DNA of 64,000 nucleotides, from positions 40,918 to 104,917 of the forward strand of contig JAANDG010000523.1 in the NCBI GenBank assembly GCA_036852015.1, given 5' to 3'. The position numbers and the translations under genes are program-made. This document shows positions 22,685 to 31,771 of this stretch, piece by piece. Within the stretch, counting starts at the first letter, position 1. Every line of letters begins with the position of its first letter. This stretch comes from Pelodera strongyloides (taxonomy: Eukaryota; Nematoda; Chromadorea; Rhabditida; Rhabditidae). Below the pieces are notes generated by a model that saw only the letters and a list, made by a program, of their open reading frames with translations, was not told where the DNA came from and searched no databases.

Positions 22685-23500
22685 TTGGGTAATTAGGCTA
22701 ATTAGGTTGAAAAGGGGCGTGTTTAGTACGTATGTACTATAGGTTAATGTTGATGACTTGTGATGAACATTATAAAGCTGCCTGAAACTCTAGAGGTTTG
22801 ACTTGAAAACTAGCAATAGAGCTCCTGTTTTGAGCTCTTCTTAGGGTCTCATGATTTAATATTGTTAGTAGTAAATAGTAGTAAATTAGTGAACTTTTTC
22901 TTTTTGAGTAGGAATAAGAATCCCCAACTTGCGGGTGTTGTTTGTGGTTTGATAAGTTAGCACATTAGCAGTTTGCAGTGTTTTCCTATAGTGTTGGTTT
23001 CATGACCTAGCTTTTGATATGTTTCTGATATGTTTCTTCTTTAAACAGTTTATTCAAATAGTTAGTGTTGTAGATGATAAGTTTGTAGTATGTTTATTCC
23101 ATAATTGGTAGTTATGCTACAAAGAGGATACTATGCAGCGACGTATTGGAATTGGGTAGTGAATGAGCGAATCTTTAGATTTTTTGAAGTAGTTACCAAA
23201 TTAGGCTTGTAGTGTAGTTTTTGTTATTTATTCATTTAAGTGTTACTTTTTGTTGGATAAAGTTTTTGCTTTTGCGTGTACATGTAATTTGTTTCTGCAT
23301 CCTCAACATTTTGGTTGAAAACAGGTAATTACGATAAATAATGAAAGCTTAGACCAAATTCGTAAAGTAAACAGTTGACGTGACTCTTATTGTTAGATTA
23401 AAATCTCCATTTGGTCTTGTTTTGTTTAGGCAAACTGTCTGGTTGCTTTCTCCGTAAACTCTTGTAATCCGGGAAGCTTATCTTAGCCATGAGATCTAGT
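22685..23500. other. COA3 3' flank and collagen A upstream region
   Basis: AT-rich DNA without convincing exons. I found no perfect AATAAA close to the COA3 stop. Confidence 0.55.
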
Positions 23501-23510
23501 GTATATAAGC
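23501..23510 (+). promoter_or_regulatory. TATA box of collagen A
   Basis: GTATATAAGC lies 43-52 bp upstream of the ATG at 23553. No TTTCAG lies between it and the ATG, so a conventional promoter with a very short leader is likely. Confidence 0.6.
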
Positions 23511-23552
23511 TAAGCGTGCATTGACACATGCGACAACCGCAGCTAGACGCAA

Positions 23553-26500
23553 ATGTCGACAGGTAGGAAACTTTTGTATTCAATGTTGAAATGTTTATTT
23601 ATACAGCTTTCGATCAGCGGATCATTCACTCTATTGTCTTCATTCCTCCTCTCTGTCTCTCTTCTCTCCCTTCCCCTTTTATAGAAAAATCATAATCAAT
23701 TTCAGAGTCTCACGTTCTTCTTATAAGAGTGTTAGTTCGACAATGGGTTATATGTGGAGGTCAAGATATTTCTTCTAGGTTTCCTCAAACTTACGACCGC
23801 ACTCTGTGCAGTTGGCACTGTGATTTGTATTGCATACGTGCTGTCCACAGTGGTAGACATTAATAACTTCAGTCATGGAGTTAGAGAGGATATGGAGCAG
23901 TTCAAGGTGATCATTTATAAATAAAGTGCGCCGTAGGTGCGCCAGAAATTGTACGGTATTTGCACAGTCCTGGCGCACTAATCGGACTGATGGCATTCCC
24001 TCCGCGCGGACTAAGGTGGGATGCACTGGTGTCCGCGAGGTTCGCGTTTCAAAAAGCAGCCGTTCTTGAACAACTCTTGAATAAAGGGTCCTATCTTGAA
24101 AAAAAAGTAACCCTGCGTCTGAAAAATCGTTAGTTTCTAAGTATCTTCATCTAGGACTTTGCGAATGATGCTTGGTCAACGATGATGGCAGCACATCGGC
24201 AAGCAGCAGCTGGCCATATCCTACGCAGGTAGAAACAAATGTTTCAGGAATATTGTACTCCAAAAGTAACCCTGCGTCTTGTACTTGTTCTTCCAGAAAC
24301 CATACATATCTATAAGGAGCATTGTCCAAAGCAATACAGCATAACACAACCATTCTCAAACATTTGTGTGATTTTACGAAAACAATGTACTATGTGTAGG
24401 AACAAAGTTAATTTAATTTGTGACTACCATCACATTAACAATTCTCATTGTCATCACAAAACAATAAAATAAGGGTTTATCCCCTTTAGTCTAATGTACT
24501 GTGTGACGTTTTGGAGTACAGTAATTACAAGTTGCAACTTTGGAGAAGGACTCCATATTCTTCAATGACTGGTCGTAGGCTTGGAAAGACTCTATAATTG
24601 CCTTTATTTGAGATTTCGTCGTCAGGGCTATGCTCAAGCTGGTAAGGGAGGCAAGGAGGCTGGGGTATCAGGAGGAGGAGCAAGTCAGGGACGTGGATGT
24701 GAGGGTACGGTGGTTTTATAATTTAGATGTGAGAGTACGGTAGTATTATAATTATTTTACGGAAGTATTATAGCACATATTATAATTGTATTTTATAGTA
24801 GTTATCAAATTCTAGTTCAATGCTCTAGTTATAACTCTAGTCTACTGCACTGGAATCTCTAAGTCTAAGTACTTATTAAACTTCAGCGGTCAAGCTGTAC
24901 GGTAACAAGTATCAATGCGCATAAAAATAGAGGAACTCCATGGAGAATCCTAAACATCAATGTTCAGACTGTGAAGCTGCCTCGGCCAAGTGTGCCCCAG
25001 GTCCTCCTGGACCATCCGGACAGCCTGGAATTGATGGAGGTACGTGCATTTTTACACCGTTTTTCACTTATAAGTATAAGCGTTTATTCTACAACAACGC
25101 GAAAATAAGTAAAGGACTACATACTTCACGATATGCGTGGTACGAACATATAATATCAAATTGGCTTCGAACATGTAATATCAGATCATTAGCAGAGCTA
25201 GTTTAGAGTTTCTTCTAACAAAATGTATATTTCTTTCATGGTTTTTGGGTTTCAGTTTCTTTGATCGATATATTGTTGTGTTATTAAAATTTCCACTGTT
25301 AGCTTCTAGAAAGGAAAGAAAAGGAATTCTCCCCCCCCCCTCTCTCTCGATCCCCTATTAAATACAATTTAATAATCTTATACCACAGAACCTGGTGTGA
25401 ATGGCGAGAATGGCCACCCTGGTTCAAGCGGTATGGAGAGACTGGCCAGTGCCTTCCCTCAAGTCAAAGAATGCGTAAAGTGTCCTGCAGGACCACCCGG
25501 TGAGTTTACTATAATCAATCTTTGTTGAGTCTCGAAAAGTAGGAATGTAGGAATTTACAAAAAGAAATGTACCCAAGTTGCTGCTACGGTAACGATGTCT
25601 ACTTTTGCTAGCTAGGATCGGGCTAATCAGGATTTTGGCTTTTTTAGTTTACTCTCTATCTTTACCACATTAACACACCAAACAATAATCTAGAATCTAG
25701 TAATCTAGTCTAGTAAGGTAAAATTTCGTTTACTTCATTTTTTTTAGAATGCATACAGTTTTTAGTCATTTTTTCATCTGCAATTCATGCATTTTTAATC
25801 AATACCGCCTCAGGTCCTGCTGGCCCTTCTGGCGGACCTGGTCCTGCTGGTGCTCCTGGAGCCAACGGTATGCCGGGTGGAGCGGGCACTCCGGGAGCCG
25901 GTGGACCTCCCGGTCCCCCAGGAGACGACGGTATGCCGGGAATGCCGGGAATGCCTGGACCTGATGGAAAACCTGGAAAACCAGGCATGAAAGTTAGTTT
26001 TTTCATAGATTTCTGGAACAATTTTAGAGCAATACTAGATCAGTATTAAACCATTATCAGATTAATTTAGTCAATGCTCACTGCAGTCCGCATCTATAAT
26101 TTTCATAGTAAGACACATGCCAACGAGTTACGGTTACATGAAAAGTTCCCTAGGAAATTAAGGTTCACAACTTACTCGAAGGAGCCTTATGCTAAAATAC
26201 AGGCTCTATATTTAGAAGAAATATATTTAGTTCTCTCCTGGACAACCTGGAGCTGCTGGTGCCCCTGGGCCAATGGGACCCATTGGTGAGCCGGGAATCC
26301 CTGGCCCAAGAGCTGGGCCAGGAGCGCCTGGTCCAGCTGGACCTCCTGGAGCCCCTGGAAAGGTGAGATTCATCATGATTTTAGACAATAATGATTCACA
26401 TAAATAACATGAAAATGTATAAGTGCTGTTGTTAGGATTTTCTCCTTCCCTAGTTTTTTGTTCAACTGGTACTTTTAGGACGGGCCTCCTGGACCTGCTG

Positions 26501-29500
26501 GTTCTTCGGGAGCAAATGGATCTGAGGGAGCTCCGGGACCTGATGCTCAATACTGTCCTTGTCCTCCGAGGTGGGTATTGCTTAAACTTTATATCTGCAA
26601 AAAGAAGTGTTCGATCTGGTTCGGCGAAAACATGCCAAGTTCTTTTTCGGATAAAGGCAAATGGGCTGTGGACTTTCGAGAGCCTTGGGGCACATTTCCC
26701 GCCGATCCTTCATGCAATTAGGGTTCACAACTTATCTCTCGCCCTATCAACTCGAACTGATTATTTCGCGAAATTTGCGCATTTTGCCCAACTCGAATAC
26801 ACCCTTATACTCTCGCAAGTTTCTCGACACCAACAAGTCCTGAATGTCCTGAATATATGTAAACTAATATAAATCACAGTGTTGAAATATATTTCAGTAA
26901 GGAATGAAAAACGGTGTTTGTTATTGATATTTTTAAGTGCTCCAATTTTAGAACAGCCGCAGTGGCAGCTGAAGCTGAGGAGTCAGCAGTAACTGGTGGA
27001 GCTGGAACTAAAGAAGGCGAGAGCAAGGAAGCTGGTGAAGGAGGAGGTGCAAGAACTGCACCTGTCGGCATCCAGGAAGCGGAAGCTCACTTTGGGGGAG
27101 CGGAGAAGGCAACTGCGCGTGGGGAAGCAGGAGGCGCTGCCGAAGGAACCGCAGCAGGAGGAGCCGCAGCAGGAGGTGCAGCTCCAGAAGGAGGTGCAGC
27201 GGGAGGTGAGGGGAGACAAGCTGGAGCTTATGTGGGACCTGGTAAGGGAGCAGCAGAAGCTGGTGCAACAGCAGGAGGTGGTGCCGAAGGACCTGCAGCA
27301 GAAGGAGCCGCGCCAGAAAGTGCTGTAGTAGGAGGAGGAGCACCAGAAGAAGGGGCCGCCGGAGGAGCCGCAGCAGGAGGAGCAGCACCAGAAGGAGGTG
27401 CAGCGGGAGGTGAAGGAAAACAAGATGGAGCTTATGTGGGACCTGGTAAGGGAGCAGCAGAAGGTGGTGCAACAACAGGAGGTGGTGCCGAAGGACCCGC
27501 AGCAGAAGGAGCCGCGCCAGAAAGTGCTGCAGTAGGAGGAGGAGCACCAGAAGAAGGGGCCGCCGGAGGAGCCGCAGCAGGAGGTGCAGCGGGAGGTGAG
27601 GGGAGACAAGCTGGAGCTTACGCCGGACCCAGTAGGGGCGCAGCAGAAGGTGGTGCAACAACAGGAGGTGGTGCCGAAGGACCCGCAGCAGAAGGAGCCG
27701 CACCAGAAAGTGCTGCAGTAGGAGGAGGAGCACCAGAAGAAGGGGCCGCCCGAGGAGCCGCCGCAGGAGGTGCAGCACCAGAAGGAGGTGCAGCGGGAGG
27801 TGAAGGAAAACAAGCTGGAGCTTATGTGGGACCTGGTAAGGGAGCAGCAGAAGGTGGTGCAACAACAGGAGGTGGTGCCGAAGGACCCGCAGCAGAAGGA
27901 GCCGCGCCAGAAAGTGCTGCAGTAGGAGGAGGAGCACCAGAAGAAGGGGCCGCCGGAGGAGCCGCAGCAGGAGGTGCAGCGGGAGGTGAGGGGAGACAAG
28001 CTGGAGCTTACGCCGGACCCAGTAGGGGCGCAGCAGAAGGTGGTGCAACAACAGGAGGTGGTGCCGAAGGACCTGCAGCAGAAGGAGCCGCGCCAGAAAG
28101 TGCTGCAGTAGGAGGAGGAGCACCAGAAGAAGGGGCCGCCGGAGGAGCCGCAGCAGGAGGTGCAGCGGGAGGTGAGGGGAGACAAGCTGGAGCTTACGCC
28201 GGACCCAGTAGGGGCGCAGCAGAAGGTGGTGCAACAACAGGAGGTGGTGCCGAAGGACCTGCAGCAGAAGGAGCCGCGCCAGAAAGTGCTGCAGTAGGAG
28301 GAGGAGCACCAGAAGAAGGGGCCGCCCGAGGAGCCGCCGCAGGAGGTGCAGCACCAGAAGGAGGTGCAGCGGGAGGTGAAGGAAAACAAGCTGGAGCTTA
28401 CGCCGGACCCAGTAAGGGAGCAGCAGAAGGTGGTGCAACAACAGGAGGTGGTGCCGAAGGACCCGCAGCAGAAGGAGCCGCACCAGAAAGTGCTGCAGTA
28501 GGAGGAGGAGCACCAGAAGAAGGGGCCGCCCGAGGAGCCGCCGCAGGAGGTGCAGCACCAGAAGGAGGTGCAGCGGGAGGTGAAGGAAAACAAGCTGGAG
28601 CTTATGTGGGACCGGGTAAGGGAGCAGCAGAAGGTGGTGCAACAACAGGAGGTGGTGCCGAAGGACCCGCAGCAGAAGGAGCCGCGCCAGAAAGTGCTGC
28701 AGTAGGAGGAGGAGCACCAGAAGAAGGGGCCGCCCGAGGAGCCGCCGCAGGAGGTGCAGCACCAGAAGGAGGTGCAGCGGGAGGTGAAGGAAAACAAGCT
28801 GGAGCTTACGCCGGACCCAGTAAGGGAGCAGCAGAAGGTGGTGCAACAACAGGAGGTGGTGCCGAAGGACCCGCAGCAGAAGGAGCCGCACCAGAAAGTG
28901 CTGCAGTAGGAGGAGGAGCACCAGAAGAAGGGGCCGCCCGAGGAGCCGCCGCAGGAGGTGCAGCACCAGAAGGAGGTGCAGCGGGAGGTGAAGGAAAACA
29001 AGCTGGAGCTTACGCCGGACCCAGTAAGGGAGCAGCAGAAGGTGGTGCAACAACAGGAGGTGGTGCCGAAGGACCCGCAGCAGAAGGAGCCGCACCAGAA
29101 AGTGCTGCAGTAGGAGGAGGAGCACCAGAAGAAGGGGCCGCCCGAGGAGCCGCCGCAGGAGGTGCAGCACCAGAAGGAGGTGCAGCGGGAGGTGAAGGAA
29201 AACAAGCTGGAGCTTATGTGGGACCTGGTAAGGGAGCAGCAGAAGGTGGTGCAACAACCGGAGGTGGTGCCGAAGGACCCGCAGCAGAAGGAGCCGCGCC
29301 AGAAAGTGCTGCAGTAGGAGGAGGAGCACCAGAAGAAGGGGCCGCCCGAGGAGCCGCAGCAGGAGGCGCAGCACCAGAAGGAGGTGCAGCGGGAGGTGAG
29401 GGGAGACAAGCTGGAGCTTATGTGGGACCTGGTAAGGGAGCAGCAGAAGGTGGTGCAACAACAGGAGGTGGTGCCGAAGGACCTGCAGCAGAAGGAGCCG

Positions 29501-29852
29501 CACCAGAAAGTGCTGCAGTAGGAGGAGGAGCACCAGAAGAAGGAGCCGCCCGAGGAGCCGCCGCAGGAGGTGCAGCACCAGAAGGAGGTGCAGCGGGAGG
29601 TGAAGGAAAACAAGCTGGAGCTTACGCCGGACCCAGTAAGGGAGCGACTAGTGAAGCTGTAGAGGGAGGTGCGGCTCAGTCTGCTCCAGAAACATCACGT
29701 GTAGCTGGAGCTACTGGAACCTACAGTGCGGGGTGAGGTTTTGCATATTTGAAGCATTACTATATAGTTTCATATTCATAGAGAAACAGCTCCGATTGCT
29801 TTTATAAATGTTTGTTTTCAGGCCTAGAAGGGCGTCACGCCGGAATTTTTAA
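23553..29852 (+). CDS. Cuticle collagen A with giant Ala/Gly/Glu repeat tail
   Basis: Predicted protein of about 1,248 residues. Exons: 23553-23562 (MST), 23779-23906, 24155-24228, 24613-24712, 24931-25039, 25389-25499, 25814-25992, 26231-26362, 26479-26570, 26952-29732, 29822-29852. The N-terminus has a short cytoplasmic start and one membrane anchor ([20 protein letters not shown]), then a conserved nematode collagen N-domain, then RFRRQ, a subtilisin-type processing site. Three Gly-X-Y blocks are separated by Cys-containing breaks ([16 protein letters not shown]). A normal collagen would end soon after YCPCPPR. Here one 2.78-kb exon adds 927 residues built from 13 tandem repeats, and a last small exon ends in basic PRRASRRNF. 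Junction 24712/24931 keeps phase but the donor is weak. The acceptors TTTGAG at 24612 and TTTTAG at 26951 were chosen by phase. Secretion and incorporation into cuticle are inferred from the family. Confidence 0.85.
26731..26808. repeat. One arm of foldback family 3
   Basis: The stretch from CTCTCGCCCTATCAACTCG through TTTGCGCATTTTGCCC matches 61201-61268 almost base for base. The partner arm is not found nearby. Lies in the last long intron of collagen A. Confidence 0.7.
27187..29643 (+). repeat. In-frame 204/186-bp minisatellite, 13 copies
   Basis: The anchor GGAGCTTA recurs with gctta at 27226, 27430, 27616, 27820, 28006, 28192, 28396, 28600, 28804, 29008, 29212, 29416 and 29620: nine periods of 204 bp and three of 186 bp. 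Both are multiples of 3, so the frame is kept (68 or 62 residues). Short units lack GGAAPE. Each unit carries one Tyr in GAYVGPGK or GAYAGPSK/R, plus GEGKQ or GEGRQ. The array lacks stops in most frames of both strands, so large antisense open frames here are artefacts. Confidence 0.95.
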
Positions 29853-29897
29853 ATGGCCGTGTTTCCGACAAATTTGAATATCAAAGATGATGATGCA

Positions 29898-29903
29898 ATA
29901 AAT
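29898..29903 (+). terminator. Poly(A) signal of collagen A
   Basis: AATAAA 46 bp after the predicted stop, with a second AATAAATAAA run near 29917. Confidence 0.65.
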
Positions 29904-30068
29904 TAGTTTGTATTGAAATAAATAAATTATTTTCATTAAAATTTAAACTGCTCACCAGAAATTGAACATAAATAATTTGTATTGTAGGGAAATAAGAAAC
30001 GCCAACACGTAGTTATCAATACGTATGTAGCATTGAGCATTCAAAACTTGGACTTGCTTACAAGTTGC

Positions 30069-30227
30069 CTGGTTTACACCAGTGGCCATGCACGGACGCT
30101 GGGAGTATGCTCCCCGCTTGTAGTGAGAGGTGAGAGAAAGCGACGGATCGCAGGAATCACCGAGAAGTAGAGACAAATTTTCCCAATTGGGGAGGCTACC
30201 ACTGTTCGCGCATACGGCCTCTGGTGA
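30069..30227. repeat. Inverted-repeat element family 2, copy 1
   Basis: Starts TTTACACCAGTGGCCATGC, with GCTGGGAGTATGCT following. Ends GCATACGGCCTCTGGTGAA. The two ends are imperfect reverse complements. A second copy is at 51346-51505. Confidence 0.65.
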
Positions 30228-30442
30228 AGTTTCTTTATGTTCAACCTTATTGGTTAGAAAGTTTTTTCGTGGACGTACAGCATTTTCAGCGATTTAGCAA
30301 AGACCAACCGGCTACCTAAATGACAAGTGTACTGATAGAAAATACAATATGGAAGATAACATTTTTTCGAACAAACCTAATGGGTACAATTGTTACTTGT
30401 TAGAATGGATTTGGGATTATATAACTTCATGGCTGAACTTCC

Positions 30443-30596
30443 GCATGCATGTGGTCATTTAAGACAAAAAGCATGCATGCCGTCAATCGTGCGGCAGGCA
30501 TGCCTTTTTGAGATTTGGCATGCATGCAGTCATCATGACTGCATGCATGTTTTTTGGATGCGGCATGCATGTTTTTTAAATGACAGCATGCATGCC
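30443..30596. repeat. GCATGCATGC palindrome cluster / foldback
   Basis: Seven or more GCATGC cores in 154 bp. At its centre, CATGCATGCAGTCA (30519-30532) and TGACTGCATGCATG (30536-30549) form a perfect 14-bp hairpin with a TCA loop. The outer sequences GTCATTTAA and TTAAATGAC are also inverted. Confidence 0.85.
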
Positions 30597-31061
30597 AAGT
30601 GTGACCTGAGATTGTTAGGGTCTAATCTAGAGTCTATACAGTCGATGAGGCTATGCACTCAACTAGTAGAAAACCTTGGCTGTAAAATGTAGTAAATGCT
30701 AATATGCACTAATAAGAACCTAAAAAATGTAATTCTTGTCATTCTTGTGTATATGACATAGTTTTTAGATTAGATGGGATTAAACGGGGACTGTTTTTCG
30801 ACTACTACATAATGCTCTCTTACTACTAACTTATACATTAGGAAAACTTGGGTCTCGTTCACTCCGTAAGGTAAGAAGTGGTTGGCCGTTGATGTGCACG
30901 TTGTGTGCGACACATATGCCGCTTATTTATTTTTGCGGCTTCATAGTTACGCGCCCTAGTTCACTTCGCTTTTCACTTTGTTGTGACTGGTGACCCACAA
31001 TTAGACAACCTAAATAGAATTATAGCAACCCTACCGCTCCCTCTAATTTTCTATTGTAATC

Positions 31062-31230
31062 TTATTATATAAAGGAGAAGAGTTTATTTGTCGTCATGTC
31101 GGAAACGAAGCCTTTTAATCAAGTTTTCGGCAATGCACAATGGTAATGAAACATCACTGCATCGCGTGGGGTTCGAACCTTCTACCTCTCGATTTAGAGT
31201 CAACCTCTCTATCTGCCGCGCAATACCGCC
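31062..31230 (-). repeat. tRNA-derived SINE-like element
   Basis: On the minus strand the head (31230-31161) has a D-arm-like region, an anticodon arm with loop CTCTAAA (anticodon position CTA), and the T-arm-like GAAGGTTCGAACCCC. The body and the tail CTCTTCTCCTTTATATAATA (about 31087-31062) match the element at 10763-10945. Stem mismatches argue against a working tRNA. Confidence 0.6.
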
Positions 31231-31249
31231 TTGAAAGGTAGAGAGGCAA

Positions 31250-31309
31250 GAGGCCGAAGTCCGATTCATCCAGCCGGGGAAGAGCCCATAGGGCTCTTCA
31301 TCCGGCTGG
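31250..31309 (-). repeat. Conserved double-hairpin element, copy 2
   Basis: 31270-31309 folds as CCAGCCGG with CCGGCTGG outside and GAAGAGCCC with GGGCTCTTC inside: the same 40-nt length and inner stem as 10543-10582. On the minus strand it is followed by AATCGGACTTCGGCC, a decayed version of the second hairpin. It sits directly upstream of the tRNA-like head. Confidence 0.75.
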
Positions 31310-31699
31310 TGTATTATACGTTTGTATTGTATGTATATTTGTCAGTGAATCAGGACTCAGGACACTTATCTACACTATCGATGACTATTCAGTTGCTAGA
31401 TGCAAAAGGGTAAATGTTTTCAGGCTCAGGTCCGACAATCGAGCTTTTTCACGTGGACAACCAATCATATGCCAATCATAGGCTTTGTTCCCATTTGTTC
31501 AAACATATGTTTATTATCCTGTATTAAAGGGAACATGTATGTTCTTTTTGAAGTTAAGCTGTATTAATAGAATGTGTGTTCCCCATTAAGGAAACAATGG
31601 GTTCGTTTTCGTTTCACTTCGTTTCACTTTGTTTGTTTTGCGCATTTTGACTGCTTACCCTTAAATATCAAAGATGTATCAAAGATTTCTAGCGCAACG

Positions 31700-31705
31700 T
31701 TTATT
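31700..31705 (-). terminator. Poly(A) signal of collagen B
   Basis: AATAAA on the minus strand, 67 bp past the stop codon. Confidence 0.6.
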
Positions 31706-31771
31706 GAAAGCACATTTTGTACAGAACTAATATTGTGATTATGTCTTATTGAAGAGTGTCCTGGTTTGCAA

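Larger units (their letters stand above)
29904..31699. other. Spacer between the convergent collagen genes
   Basis: No gene seen. Holds an inverted-repeat element (30069-30227), the GCATGC palindrome cluster (30443-30596), a SINE-like element with a double hairpin (31062-31309), and GTTTCACTTC-type short repeats near 31605-31630. Confidence 0.65.

Noticed and set aside
26983..29613. Antisense open frames of 876 and 856 residues across the collagen A repeat exon
   Set aside because: They are a by-product of the stop-free repeat array; they encode Cys/Ser- and Leu-rich low-complexity sequence, lack splice or start context, and repeat with the same period.
27187..29643. CRISPR-like array
   Set aside because: Repeats are contiguous with no unique spacers, coding and eukaryotic.
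29733..29736. In-frame TGA at 29734-29736 as the collagen A stop
   Set aside because: Possible, but GGGTGAGG is a good donor there and the next exon in phase gives a basic PRRASRRNF end like collagen B, so I preferred splicing.
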